A stretch of 64,000 nucleotides of DNA from assembly GCF_019711195.1 (NCBI RefSeq), contig NZ_CP081299.1, positions 4,870,501 to 4,934,500 on the forward strand, written 5' to 3'. The translations under genes and the position numbers were made by a program. Source of the DNA: Dyadobacter sp. NIV53. Its GTDB lineage: Bacteria; Bacteroidota; Bacteroidia; Cytophagales; Spirosomataceae. Positions within the stretch are counted from its first letter, which is position 1. Each line of letters begins with the position of its first letter. The notes beneath the pieces were generated by a model, which saw nothing but the letters and a program-made list of their open reading frames with translations, was not told where the DNA came from and did no database searches. This document shows positions 7,929 through 16,891 of the stretch, one piece after another.

Positions 7929-9686
7929 GAGGGCGTCTCAAATTCAAATTGAGGTGCCCTCATTCGTTTCGATTTTCTTGTATTAGGATTTGGTGGTTTG
8001 GTAGCATTGTTAAAGCTAACAAGGCTATATAACAGAATATGACGAAAATAGGACCTTTATGCAGCCCTTTTTCTAATATTCTGTGCTATTGCAAGCAATC
8101 CCCACTCAATTTCGACCTTGTGCTTACCACGAAGCATAAACCGGCGGAATCCGTGGTTATTTTTAATATTACCAAAGACAGGTTCTACATCAAAACATCG
8201 CTTCTTTCGTTTTTCAATACCTTCTTCACTTTTCAAAAGTTCGTCTGCTTTCTTTTTCTGTCGTTCCAAATTCACATTGACCTGAATAATCCTTTCACTT
8301 TTCGACTTGTGACAGACACCGTTTAGTGGACATCCCTGACAATTGATAGCCTTGTAGAGTTTGGCTGTCTGCTCAAAACCCGTGACTGTTTTGCGTTTGC
8401 TGTTACCAATGTAGCGCATCTTCTGGCCCATTGGACAGATATAATGATCTGCCGCAGCGTTGTAAAAAAGCTTATCAGCACTGAATGGGTGCTTTTTATT
8501 GTAGGCGCGATTTTGACGCTTATCAAAGAGGCTATACTTTACATAAGCAGTTACATTTTTCCCTTCCAGCAAAGTATAATTTTCTTCCGAGCCGTAGCCA
8601 GCATCGGCAGTCAAACATTTGGGTGATGCACCAAAACTGTTTTCATGTTGTTGAAGATGCTCTGCAAGTGTGTTGGTATCAGTCGTATTAGAATGGATCG
8701 TGTAATTGACAATAAACTGGTTCGAAGTTGATATTTGCACATTGTAGGCCGGTTTAAGCTGACCATTTTTCATGTGATCTTCTTTCAGACGCATAAATGT
8801 GGCGTCAATATCAGTCTTACTGTAACTATTCCGCTCGCCTAAAATAGCCTCCTGCTTTTCGTAACGTTCGATATTGACCGGATAATGTTTGGTAACATAC
8901 CCCAGTTTGGCCTTCATCTTCTTGTCTACATTGTCTTTTCCAGCCAGCACCTGATTGAGTTTATCAACAGTCTGCTGGACTTTTTCTTTATTGATCGTAG
9001 TCAGGTCTGGTGGATCTGGTAGGTTATCTTCACTGGCAGCAACACTCTGAGCATATTCCCAGATATGGGCCAGCTGCTTTTTCATCTTTTCCTTATTGGT
9101 CGTAATCGCCTTCTTCCACACAAAAGTATATTTATTGGCATTAGCCTCGATTTTCGTGCCATCTGTGTACACTTCTTCAATACTCAAAAATCCTTCCAGA
9201 GCAAGCAGCTCCACCACCTGCTCAAAAACAGCACGCAGTGCATTTTTCAAACGTACGCCCCGGAACCGGTTAATTGTGTTATGATCAGGATAGCTCATCG
9301 AGCTCAGGTACATAAAGTAGATGCTCTCCTTGCAAGCTGCTTCTAACTTCCTACTCGAATAAATGTTGCTCACGTAGCCGTAAACCAAGACTTTCAATAG
9401 CATCTGGGGATGATAACTGGATGAGCCTGTTGTATGATAAGCAGCATTCAACGGCTCTAAACTGATCCTGTTTACGATATCATTAACCACACGACAAGCA
9501 TGATCTTTGGGTATCAACTCATCTAAACTTGGGGGTAAGAGCATCAACTGATGTTGATGATAAGGTTTGAAAGTAGGCTGTCGGCGTCCCATTTTTCCTG
9601 ATTTGCTTATACCTAAAGATAATCAATTTCAGAAAAATAAACAACTCAATAAACATGAAAAAAGACTGCCTTTTTGAGACAGCCTC
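7929..9686 (-). mobile_element. IS1182-type insertion sequence A, copy 1
   Basis: The element is 1758 bp. Its left end reads GAGGGCGTCTCAAATT and its right end, reversed, reads GAGGCTGTCTCAAAA. These are imperfect terminal inverted repeats of the GAGGCTGTCTCAAAA type known from the IS1182 family. The transposase occupies nearly the whole element on the minus strand. The end beyond the transposase stop is itself a 33-nt imperfect hairpin (7929-7961) that may stop transcription. Flanks are the tRNA-Arg on the left and an amidohydrolase 3' fragment on the right. No target duplication is visible, as expected if this copy has recombined with the second one. Confidence 0.93.
8057..9592 (-). CDS. 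IS1182 family transposase (element A, copy 1)
   Basis: The 511-residue protein begins MGRRQPTFKPYHQHQLMLLP, the usual opening of IS1182 transposases with an N-terminal DUF772 domain. The catalytic acids of the DDE domain are visible in YTDGTKIEANANKY, in TADAGYGSEENY and in EPVFGNIKNNHGFRRF near the C-terminus. A cysteine-rich insert (ICPMGQKM, CQGCPLNGVCH) is typical of the family. It is identical over its full length to the protein at 61039-62574. It appears intact and probably active. Confidence 0.95.
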   Translation of the reverse strand: MGRRQPTFKPYHQHQLMLLPPSLDELIPKDHACRVVNDIVNRISLEPLNAAYHTTGSSSYHPQMLLKVLVYGYVSNIYSSRKLEAACKESIYFMYLSSMSYPDHNTINRFRGVRLKNALRAVFEQVVELLALEGFLSIEEVYTDGTKIEANANKYTFVWKKAITTNKEKMKKQLAHIWEYAQSVAASEDNLPDPPDLTTINKEKVQQTVDKLNQVLAGKDNVDKKMKAKLGYVTKHYPVNIERYEKQEAILGERNSYSKTDIDATFMRLKEDHMKNGQLKPAYNVQISTSNQFIVNYTIHSNTTDTNTLAEHLQQHENSFGASPKCLTADAGYGSEENYTLLEGKNVTAYVKYSLFDKRQNRAYNKKHPFSADKLFYNAAADHYICPMGQKMRYIGNSKRKTVTGFEQTAKLYKAINCQGCPLNGVCHKSKSERIIQVNVNLERQKKKADELLKSEEGIEKRKKRCFDVEPVFGNIKNNHGFRRFMLRGKHKVEIEWGLLAIAQNIRKRAA

Positions 9687-10265
9687 GACTCAGCAAACAG
9701 GCTGGTTTTGAATCTTTACGGTAAGTACCTGAAAGGCAAAAATGATCGTCGCTGGCGGATTGAACACGCACAGATAGTATCACCCGAGGACATTTCAAAG
9801 TTTGGAAAATTCAGTGTTATTCCTTCCGTACAACCTACGCACGCTACTTCGGATATGTATTGGGCGGAAGCAAGGCTTGGAAAAGAAAGAGTGAAAACCG
9901 CGTATGCCTTTAAGGATTTGCTCAAACAAAATGGGAATATAGCTTTCGGAAGTGATTTTCCTGTGGAGCATTTCAATCCATTATTTGGTTTCAATTCGGC
10001 AGTGGCCAGAAAGGATGCAAAAGGATTTCCTCCGGGTGGTTTTCAAATGGAAAACGCAGTGAGCCGGGAAGATGCTTTGCGCGGCATGACGATCTGGGCT
10101 GCTTATGCCAATTTTGAAGACAAAAACCGTGGAAGTATTGAGAAGGGTAAATGGGCGGATTTCGTAATTCTTGAAAAAGATATTATGAAAGTGGCTGAGA
10201 ACGAATTAAGAGATATTAAAACGTTGCGGACGGTCATTGCCGGGGAGACGGTTTTTCGTAGGTAG
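9687..10265 (+). pseudogene. Amidohydrolase 3 (YtcJ-like), C-terminal half, cut off by IS A
   Basis: The frame is open from the first base after the IS. It reads DSANRLVLNLYGK, then RRWRIEHAQ and FGSDFPVEHFNP, and ends RTVIAGETVFRR. These are the second-half motifs of YtcJ-type metal-dependent amidohydrolases: the GD.AnR..L helix, the RieHaq metal His and the catalytic Asp in GSDFP. The matching N-terminal half (signal peptide, DPHSHF metal site) lies at 62703-63743 on the other strand, next to the second copy of the same IS. Together they make about 540 residues, the normal family length. The fragment has only a TTG (9708) to start from and is unlikely to work alone. Confidence 0.9.
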
Positions 10266-10292
10266 TAGGTTGCACAGAGAACCACTGAGTAA

Positions 10293-10338
10293 AAAAAGAG
10301 AGCCACAGAGTTTTTATATTCTTTGTGGCTCTCTTTTT
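10293..10338. terminator. Bidirectional terminator between amidohydrolase fragment and nhaA
   Basis: AAAAAGAGAGCCACAGAG (10293-10310) pairs with CTTTGTGGCTCTCTTTTT (10321-10338): 18 bp with one mismatch and a 10-nt loop. It carries A and T runs on the two sides, so it works for both convergent genes. The nhaA stop codon lies inside its right edge. Confidence 0.85.
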
Positions 10339-11515
10339 ATCTCTGTGAATCTCTGTGTAACCTCACCAATACTACATATCCCAAAACTCCCGATAATATT
10401 GAACCGCAAAGTATTGAAAACTTGGCTTCTGCCAGAATCAAATGCATGCCCGGAAATGACAACAGAGCAATAAAAACGGACATTGTGAAACCTATACCAC
10501 CCAGCATCCCAACACCGATGATCTGACTCCATTGTGCACCGGTTGGCTTACTGCAAATTCCTGCTTTTACACTAAGCCAGGAAAGTAAGGAAATCCCCAG
10601 AGGCTTACCGATTACAAGTCCAAAGATAATTCCCAATCCCAAAGTCGTAGTGAGCCCTCCAATCATTTCAGGTTCAAAACGAATGTTTGTATTAGCCAGT
10701 GCAAATAGTGGCATAATAACAAAATTCACAGGGTTTACCAGAATATGTTCCAGTTTTTCTAATGGAGATTCCTTGGCATCAGGCAAAGTGGGAATAGCAA
10801 ATGCAGTCAATACACCAGCAATGGTGGCATGCACACCCGAATGATGAATAAAATACCAAATAAATAGACCTGGAATAAGATAAGCCGCCAGATTTTTGAC
10901 GCCAATTTTATTCATTACAAGCAATGCAGCAAAAATCCCTCCTGCATATATCAAATAAGTATAATGCAAGTTGGAAGAATAAAATATGGCAATGACCAGA
11001 ATAGCCATCAGATCATCCACAATGGCCAGCGCTGCCAGAAATATCTTTAACGACGCAGGTACCCTTTTCCCCAGCATGGTAATAACAGCAATAGCAAAAG
11101 CAATATCCGTTGCCATCGGAATACCCCAGCCAGCAGCAGTTTCGGTATTTCTATTGAGAATGAAGTAAATTGTAGCCGGAGCAATAACTCCTCCCAGTGC
11201 AGCAAAAATCGGTAATGAGGCTTTTTTAAAAGACGACAATTCACCTTCAACCAGCTCACGTTTTATTTCCAGCCCAACCATCAGAAAAAAAACAGCCATT
11301 AAGCCGTCGTTGATCCACAACAAAACGGGATATCTCAAATGAACGCTTTCTGAATTAAATCCAAGTTCCGTTAATAGTAATTTTTCAAATGCAGAACCCA
11401 ACGAAGAATTTGCTATGATAAGAGAAACAAATACACATGCAATCAGGATAACTCCTCCTATTGACCCGGATTGTAAAAATTCCTTAAAGGACTTTAAATT
11501 AATGCTTCTGACCAT
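10337..11515 (-). CDS. nhaA: Na+/H+ antiporter NhaA
   Basis: The 392-residue polytopic inner-membrane protein has the usual NhaA length. Recognisable family motifs are LMAVFFLMVGLEIKRELVEG, the cytoplasmic-funnel segment GIPMATDIAFAIAV and the ion-binding AIVDDLMAILVIA, whose paired Asp residues bind Na+ and H+. GIGFTMSVFIALLSF marks the last helices. NhaA exports Na+ in exchange for H+ and gives salt and alkali tolerance. It is a single gene, convergent with the amidohydrolase fragment. The 322-bp gap upstream (11516-11837) is AT-rich and separates it from a divergent small secreted protein gene. Confidence 0.96.
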   Translation of the reverse strand: MVRSINLKSFKEFLQSGSIGGVILIACVFVSLIIANSSLGSAFEKLLLTELGFNSESVHLRYPVLLWINDGLMAVFFLMVGLEIKRELVEGELSSFKKASLPIFAALGGVIAPATIYFILNRNTETAAGWGIPMATDIAFAIAVITMLGKRVPASLKIFLAALAIVDDLMAILVIAIFYSSNLHYTYLIYAGGIFAALLVMNKIGVKNLAAYLIPGLFIWYFIHHSGVHATIAGVLTAFAIPTLPDAKESPLEKLEHILVNPVNFVIMPLFALANTNIRFEPEMIGGLTTTLGLGIIFGLVIGKPLGISLLSWLSVKAGICSKPTGAQWSQIIGVGMLGGIGFTMSVFIALLSFPGMHLILAEAKFSILCGSILSGVLGYVVLVRLHRDSQR

Positions 11516-11784
11516 ATAGGTAAAAGTAAGTAAAAGACAATTGGAAGCATTAAATAATTGGACAATAAAGCATTTGGCAAATTTTCATAACACATGGTGA
11601 ACGGAATACGAAATATTGCACTTTTTTAATATCCTCCTGTCATCATTTCAAACCTATATACGACAAAACTTCATGATAAATAAAAATTAAAAACACTTTA
11701 AACACCTCATCATCAATAAAAACCATTCATATAAACAATCGTTCGTTCATTCACATTTGTTTACATCAGAATGAGAAAAGCAGT

Positions 11785-11792
11785 TAGATTTG
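11785..11792 (+). promoter_or_regulatory. Probable -7 promoter element for the small secreted protein gene
   Basis: TAGATTTG fits the TAnnTTTG -7 consensus and lies 45 bp before the start codon at 11838. A TTTG at 11756-11759 is the only -33 candidate; its spacing of 25 bp is slightly long. I see no other feature in 11516-11837. Confidence 0.4.
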
Positions 11793-11837
11793 TAACGTCA
11801 AATAAGACAAAGACAAGAATCATAAATATATAAAGCC

Positions 11838-12071
11838 ATGAAAAACTCAATCACAACATTCATTTGCGCAATGGCGCTTACTACAACTTTTGCATTTGCT
11901 AATACAGAAGATAAAGCAGTTTCAGTAAAAAATTCATTACCCGCATCAGTGCCGGTAATCGAAAGCCCTGCACCACAAAATGTAAAATCCGCAGGCGCTT
12001 ATAATAAATATACACCTGCTCAGAAAGCCTCAATTGTAGAGCTTAAAGTAGTAAAGACTTCGAATAAATAA
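11838..12071 (+). CDS. Small secreted protein of unknown function
   Basis: The 77-residue product has a clear signal peptide (MKNSITTFICAMALTTTFAFA, then cleavage before NTEDK). The mature part is short, rich in Ala, Ser, Pro and Lys, and lacks Cys or recognisable motifs. It ends with an amphipathic stretch (YTPAQKASIVELKVVK). The start is supported by a good -7 promoter element about 45 bp upstream and an A-rich leader. Small periplasmic proteins of this kind are frequent and uncharacterised in Cytophagales. A weak G-rich hairpin before a T run (about 12095-12127) probably terminates the transcript. Confidence 0.7.
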   Translation: MKNSITTFICAMALTTTFAFANTEDKAVSVKNSLPASVPVIESPAPQNVKSAGAYNKYTPAQKASIVELKVVKTSNK

Positions 12072-12135
12072 TTAATAAGGTTAAGTTGGGATTAAAAGGG
12101 AGGGCTTGTGTAGCTTTCCTTTTTTTATGCATTAT

Positions 12136-12240
12136 CTACTCCACATTTGGCAATTGAAGTAGGATCATAAAAATCTCCCTTTGACGGCCATCTATAAACC
12201 GGAATCCGTTTCTATCATAATAGCCATCTTCTTCCGGCAT
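12136..12240 (-). pseudogene. Fragment resembling the C-terminus of a GNAT acetyltransferase
   Basis: Just downstream of the DUF5690 gene, a 34-residue frame from ATG 12240 reads MPEEDGYYDRNGFRFIDGRQ and ends REIFMILLQLPNVE. The YYDRNGF....GR..EIFMI layout resembles the last strand of GNAT acetyltransferases, which often have a Y...GF motif near the end. The acetyl-CoA-binding part is absent. The frame is open upstream into the end of DUF5690 without an obvious start. I treat it as a leftover fragment; a real short peptide is possible but less likely. Confidence 0.3.
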
Positions 12241-12272
12241 GATACGGACATGCCTGATAGCATTTATAAAAA

Positions 12273-13574
12273 TCAAATTGCAGAAAATGGCAGATCAACT
12301 TTTTCCTGCTTTTTGCCACTGCGCCGCCGTTCAAAATAGATATTACCCAAAGTCAAAAGTAACAGGCCAATACCAAATTGCAGGTAAGAAAACTGCATCA
12401 GCACTTTTGCCCAACTCATGCTTTTCATGAAAAATTCTTTGTATAGCAGCAAAACTGCGCTACCCAGATAACCAATACTTTCGCAGATATAAACAAAAAA
12501 ACCAGCATTGGCCTTCATTCTGAACAAGGCAATCATACGTTCAAAAACCACACTTTGAAGAATTGTGTAGGACAAAAACATTCCCAGTCCTATCAGTAAC
12601 ATCCAGTAAAAGCCATCAATCAAAGCTCTTTCGAATAAAAAAGTAGCCAGGCCAGTAATACACATCCCTGAGAGCAGAATTACATTAGTAAGACGAAATC
12701 CAATGAGATTATCTCTTACAAAAGCCAGGCTTCCTATTACGACCAAAACGATAATTGCCGTAATCATTTCCGTTGTGGAAAGTACGCTGCTCGCCCAGTT
12801 CGCATCCAGTTCGTTCCAGATCTCAATGGTAAAATTGTCCCTGAAATCGCGCCCAACAACGAGTATGGCATAACACACTACAAGACAAATAATCGGAAAC
12901 CCGAATTCTTTCATCACCGTACTTTTGTTTTCCCCGGTCATTGGCGTTCTTTCCGTTCTTAAATTAATGTCTTCCTGTGTAGGTGCCGGAATTACTGACA
13001 GCATCCAGACAAACAATAAAAACAGCGGTAAAAATAACAGGCCCATAAAAAAAGGCATCCAGAATTCTGATATAAACGGCAGCAGTTTATGGACTTCAAT
13101 GTAAGTGGTTTTCAAAATACCAGATGCTACTACCACGCTTATATTTAATCCCATAGCAAGCATTTCGGTAAATCTTCTCCCTTCCAGAAAACTAAACACA
13201 ACACCATATACCATTCCCAACGGCAGACCATTGATAAACAGAAAGATGAAATTATACGGAAAAGGAACGAGTCCAAAAAACAATAATGCGATTTCTGCTA
13301 CGAGTATCAATGAAATAATCAGCTTAACTCTTGAACTGTGTTTTAGCTCAGAAATGACCTTGATTCCTGCAAATTTGGAGAGCGTATATCCTGCAACTTG
13401 GGAAATGATCAGGATTGTTTTATAACCAATATCCCATAGTTCCAGTCCATGATACAAACCGGCGTTGAAAGGCTTACGGAAAGCATACATACAAAAATAC
13501 GCACCAAAAGATGCGATAACTGCCCAGGTTATGAACAGTACATTTGATCGTAGAAGCGCCTGTTGTAACCGCAT
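12273..13574 (-). CDS. DUF5690 family membrane protein, MFS-like
   Basis: The 433-residue product has about twelve hydrophobic segments. The N-terminus contains AYFCMYAFRKPFNAG, the signature opening of the DUF5690 family and also reminiscent of phosphate-ester:phosphate antiporters of the MFS. The start is 4 bp beyond the stop of the upstream PLP-enzyme gene, so the two are translated from one message. DUF5690 has no proven function. Its fixed place at the end of a phosphonate-type operon suggests an inner-membrane carrier for the organophosphonate or its product; this is inference from context. Confidence 0.8.
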   Translation of the reverse strand: MRLQQALLRSNVLFITWAVIASFGAYFCMYAFRKPFNAGLYHGLELWDIGYKTILIISQVAGYTLSKFAGIKVISELKHSSRVKLIISLILVAEIALLFFGLVPFPYNFIFLFINGLPLGMVYGVVFSFLEGRRFTEMLAMGLNISVVVASGILKTTYIEVHKLLPFISEFWMPFFMGLLFLPLFLLFVWMLSVIPAPTQEDINLRTERTPMTGENKSTVMKEFGFPIICLVVCYAILVVGRDFRDNFTIEIWNELDANWASSVLSTTEMITAIIVLVVIGSLAFVRDNLIGFRLTNVILLSGMCITGLATFLFERALIDGFYWMLLIGLGMFLSYTILQSVVFERMIALFRMKANAGFFVYICESIGYLGSAVLLLYKEFFMKSMSWAKVLMQFSYLQFGIGLLLLTLGNIYFERRRSGKKQEKVDLPFSAI

Positions 13575-13577
13575 AAT

Positions 13578-14948
13578 TTAACTTTTAAGTTCAAACAGAG
13601 ATGAAGCTATTTCCAGAGCATTGTTTAATATCCCTAATGCAGTCGTCAGTTCTTCTCTTGTGATCGTCAGTGGCGGCGATAGCTGAACTACATTACCCTG
13701 CGAAACTTTAAAACTCATGCCATTTTTCAGGCACTCGTACATCACAATTTCGGCTTCTTTAACTGCCTTTTCCTTTGTATTTTTATCTTTTACCAGTTCA
13801 ATTCCCCAAAGCAATCCAACACCCCTGATATCTCCGATCAATGGAAATTTTTCTTTTAATTTGTTCAGTTCATCAGCCATGAAAAGCGCATCTTCCTGCA
13901 CTTTTTCCAAAATTTGATTTTGTTCGATAAATTCAAACATAGCCAGCGCGGCCACACTGCCTAACGGACTTTTTTCATGGGTAAAATGCCCTAGCGAAAC
14001 GCTTTGTGCCACATTATAACTGTTTCTTGCTACAATTGCCGCCATTGGCATTACGCCTCCGCCCAAACCTTTTCCCAGACAAATAATATCAGGTTCGATA
14101 TCGTAATGTTCGAAGGCAAACATTTTTCCGGTACGGCCAAAGGCAATCGGGATTTCGTCAAGGATCAGTAAAACTTTATGTTTTGTACAAATTTCACGCA
14201 CTTTTTTCCAGTACGCTTTTGAAGGAATCTGGACATCAGTATTACGTATTGTCTCAATGATAAATGCACCGATATCCCCTTCTTTTTCAATCACGTATTC
14301 CAGATAATCCGAGTAAGCCAGATCACCGTTTCCGGCAGATACAAATGGGCCACGATACGTCATGGGCGGCGGAATCCGTTCAACTCCTGGCATCATAGGG
14401 CCCATATCTTTCCGGAAATCCAGCTCACCACCAGCCGAAATTGCATCCAGCGAAGCACCGTGAAAAGAATCCCAAAGTGATATGATTTTATGTTTACCGG
14501 TAACAACACGTGCCAGTTTGAGCGCCATGCTAATGGAAGAAGTACCACCGGGAGCAAACAAAACGCGGCTGAGGTCACCTGGTAAAAGGCTTCCTAATTT
14601 TTTTGCCAGTTCAATGGCCGGAACATTGGTATATCGTCTTGGAGAAAAGGGCAGGATATCGAGCTGTTCCTTTATTTTGTCAATAATATAAGGATTTCTG
14701 TAACCTAACTGGTGCACATTATTCCCATGAAAATCCATATAGCGCTTTCCGCTGATATCTGTCAGATAAATACCTTCACATGAAGCCAGCACATCCAGAC
14801 AAGGTGTAGAAAGTGACTGATGCAGGAAATGTTCAGCATCTTCTTCCAGGTACGAAAGTGTTTCGGGATCAGTAATCACCGTATACCAGTCGCGCCGTGC
14901 AGATGATAAATTAATATCACCTTCTGTTCTGTTGTGTACTTCTGTCAT
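13578..14948 (-). CDS. Class III PLP-dependent aminotransferase-like enzyme, phosphonate-locus type
   Basis: The 456-residue fold-type I PLP enzyme shows APGGTSSISMALKLAR (about 132-147), the cofactor Asp in LILDEIPIAFGRTG (D264) and the Schiff-base Lys in CLGKGLGGGVMP (K293). Its closest functional relatives are probably aminoethylphosphonate transaminases of the class III type and PbfA, a lyase acting on 1-hydroxy-2-aminoethylphosphonate; sequence reading alone cannot choose. The context includes a phosphonatase-like hydrolase and a FAD amine oxidase. A role in turning an aminoethylphosphonate into phosphonoacetaldehyde is therefore the best reading. It runs directly into DUF5690, after a hairpin that separates it from the lipoprotein gene. 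Confidence 0.8.
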   Translation of the reverse strand: MTEVHNRTEGDINLSSARRDWYTVITDPETLSYLEEDAEHFLHQSLSTPCLDVLASCEGIYLTDISGKRYMDFHGNNVHQLGYRNPYIIDKIKEQLDILPFSPRRYTNVPAIELAKKLGSLLPGDLSRVLFAPGGTSSISMALKLARVVTGKHKIISLWDSFHGASLDAISAGGELDFRKDMGPMMPGVERIPPPMTYRGPFVSAGNGDLAYSDYLEYVIEKEGDIGAFIIETIRNTDVQIPSKAYWKKVREICTKHKVLLILDEIPIAFGRTGKMFAFEHYDIEPDIICLGKGLGGGVMPMAAIVARNSYNVAQSVSLGHFTHEKSPLGSVAALAMFEFIEQNQILEKVQEDALFMADELNKLKEKFPLIGDIRGVGLLWGIELVKDKNTKEKAVKEAEIVMYECLKNGMSFKVSQGNVVQLSPPLTITREELTTALGILNNALEIASSLFELKS

Positions 14949-14990
14949 TAGTATGGCCTTAAGCGTAATTTAGAGAAAATAGTTTGTCTG

Positions 14991-15039
14991 AAATGACGTT
15001 AGTGTTCAACCAATAAATGGCCGAACACTAACGTCATTT
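14991..15039. terminator. Perfect 17-bp hairpin between lipoprotein and PLP-enzyme genes
   Basis: AAATGACGTTAGTGTTC (14991-15007) pairs perfectly with GAACACTAACGTCATTT (15023-15039), with a 15-nt loop. Both flanking genes run leftward. In that direction the trailing T run is short, so it may be a partial terminator or mRNA-stability element that lowers expression of the PLP enzyme relative to the surface genes. Confidence 0.6.
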
Positions 15040-15079
15040 TTAATCTGTACAACACATTTATGAATTTAGGAATAGTCAT

Positions 15080-16744
15080 TTACTTCACAAAAAGTTTGTC
15101 AGCCGGAATCAGTTGTTTGGCCATACCAGGCGCTTTATAAAAAGCATCAAGCCAAAAACCACCGTCATTATTATAATATTCCACGCGGATCGGATGTTTG
15201 CCAGCTGTAAGTTCAATCGAACCGGTTTCCTCCAACACACCATGATTTCCATCATTATCCACTACTTCTTTACCATCAACAAACAACTTACTGCCATCGT
15301 CCGATTGTGTGGAAAATGTGTATTTGCCCGCTTTGTCAATCTGAATAAAACCCTCAAATTTTAATGCAAAACTCGAATTACCTTTTTCAAGCAATGCATT
15401 CAACTGATCCAGATTGATATTAAATTCAGGGCTGATCCAGGATGAACCTTGTTTCATTTTAGCAAAAAAAGGAATCTTAGTCAGGGCATTTCCCTGATAA
15501 AAAGTTGTCGTCAGTCCATTTCCCAGCCCAGATTTTACAAGCCTGAAATATGCAGTTGAAAGTAAACTCGCATTGCCTTTTTCATCAAATGACCTGGCTT
15601 TTACAACAGTACTTTTATCCAGTGTAAATGGTGCTTTGTAGATTTGGGAAGAACTATCCGGATTACTTCCGTCAGTTGTATACCTCGTTACGCTTTTATC
15701 TGCTTTTCCTGCAATTGTAACAGTTGCCGTTTTGTCTACGTACAATCCTCCCGCCTGCTGATATAGCTTTCTTTCGGGAAATATGACTGGTGAAGCAACT
15801 GTTTTTTCTCCGAGCCATAAATTTTCAGGTTCGGAAAATCCCTCAAATACGGGTTTTACCGGACGACCGATCCAGGCATAGGGTTGCTTGATATTCAATG
15901 CAAAAGCAATGGTTGCAGCGAGATCGTACGTATACACCTGTTGTTCAATCTTGTATCCTTTTTTAACATCCTTGCCATAAAATATTCCTGCAATTTCTGC
16001 TTCCTGAGGTGTGGCGCCACCGTGTCCGTAACCTATTCCGCCATGATCTGCCCAAATGATGACCAGCGTATTTTCTTCCATCCCAGCGTCTTTAATACCA
16101 GTCAGGATTTTCCCGATCATTGAATCAGTTTTGGCTACCGCCTGATAATATTCGGGGGAACCATGGCCGCCATGGTGGCCGGCATGATCGACATGATCGA
16201 AATGAACGAAACCTAATGCTGGCTTTTTTTCCTTGATATAGCGGATAAAATCAGTTGCAGTGGAATCTTCTGTGGAAAGACGCTTGTCGTAATTCAGGGC
16301 ATTTTTCTGAAATAATCTTCCGAAACCATCCCAATGATACACCGTTCCGATTTCAGCTTCTGGTTTTTCTTTGTGGAGGATACTGAAAATCGTTGGAAAA
16401 CGGCCATCAGGTTCCTGCACGATTGGAGGCAGCGTATGGTCATCCATTTCCCAGTCGTTGTTAATAACGCCATGCTGCTCAGGGCCTGCACCCGAGATCA
16501 TTGACATCCAGTTCTGGCTGCTGCTCGAAGTGAGCACAGTTCTCACGTTCCATTTTACACTACCGTTAGCAATCATACTGTCAATCACCGGCGTATTAGC
16601 TTTTTGAATACCATCCGGGCTTAATCCGTCCACACCAATGACAATTACATGTTCAATACCGGAAGGATATTCTTCTGAACTTTTTGTACATGATGTCAGT
16701 AAAAAACCAGCAATCAGTAAAATGGACAGGGCTTTTGTAAGCAT
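15080..16744 (-). CDS. Alkaline phosphatase superfamily lipoprotein with PA14-type domain
   Basis: The 554-residue product is a lipoprotein: LIAGFLLTSC places the acylated Cys at 19. The catalytic domain has GVDGLSPDG (metal Asp about 39), a Ser/Thr nucleophile region LTSSSSQNW (about 71-79), HFDHVDHAGHHGG and WADHGG, plus a final GYGHGG. This is the nucleotide pyrophosphatase/phosphodiesterase layout. A chitobiase-like C-terminal fold (TTDGSNPDSSS) follows, and a PA14-like carbohydrate-binding domain (TFSTQSDDGSKLFVDGK) ends the protein. It probably sits at the outer membrane or in the periplasm and frees phosphate or phosphonate groups from a glycan or lipid taken up by the neighbouring SusCD pair. 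Confidence 0.85.
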   Translation of the reverse strand: MLTKALSILLIAGFLLTSCTKSSEEYPSGIEHVIVIGVDGLSPDGIQKANTPVIDSMIANGSVKWNVRTVLTSSSSQNWMSMISGAGPEQHGVINNDWEMDDHTLPPIVQEPDGRFPTIFSILHKEKPEAEIGTVYHWDGFGRLFQKNALNYDKRLSTEDSTATDFIRYIKEKKPALGFVHFDHVDHAGHHGGHGSPEYYQAVAKTDSMIGKILTGIKDAGMEENTLVIIWADHGGIGYGHGGATPQEAEIAGIFYGKDVKKGYKIEQQVYTYDLAATIAFALNIKQPYAWIGRPVKPVFEGFSEPENLWLGEKTVASPVIFPERKLYQQAGGLYVDKTATVTIAGKADKSVTRYTTDGSNPDSSSQIYKAPFTLDKSTVVKARSFDEKGNASLLSTAYFRLVKSGLGNGLTTTFYQGNALTKIPFFAKMKQGSSWISPEFNINLDQLNALLEKGNSSFALKFEGFIQIDKAGKYTFSTQSDDGSKLFVDGKEVVDNDGNHGVLEETGSIELTAGKHPIRVEYYNNDGGFWLDAFYKAPGMAKQLIPADKLFVK

Positions 16745-16756
16745 AATTTTTAAAAG

Positions 16757-16890
16757 GGTTAAAGGATTAATGGTTAAGGGTAAAACGGTTAACGGTTAAG
16801 ATGCGAAGAATGAATTGGTTACCAAGCTACCGGTTACCCTCAATGAACCCTTCGCCATTTAACCATTAACCATTTAACCCTCTACCCAAT
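16757..16890. repeat. Large imperfect inverted repeat built from GGTTAA units
   Basis: The left arm (GGGTTAAAGGATTAATGG and further GGTTAA units) pairs with the right arm (CCATTAACCATTTAACCC). The pairing continues inward through ATGCGAAG against CTTCGCCAT and GGTTACC against GGTTACC. The whole 147-bp gap between the SusD gene and the phosphatase gene would fold into one long RNA hairpin. Such structures commonly protect the 3' end of an abundant upstream message. Confidence 0.65.
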
Positions 16891-16891
16891 T

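Noticed and set aside
8039..9346. Open frames on the strand opposite the element A transposase
   Set aside because: They occur identically in both IS copies as complements of the transposase gene and have no family features.
9687..10265. Amidohydrolase 3' fragment as a stand-alone small gene
   Set aside because: It lacks the metal-binding first half and a proper start; its missing half is present at 62703-63743.
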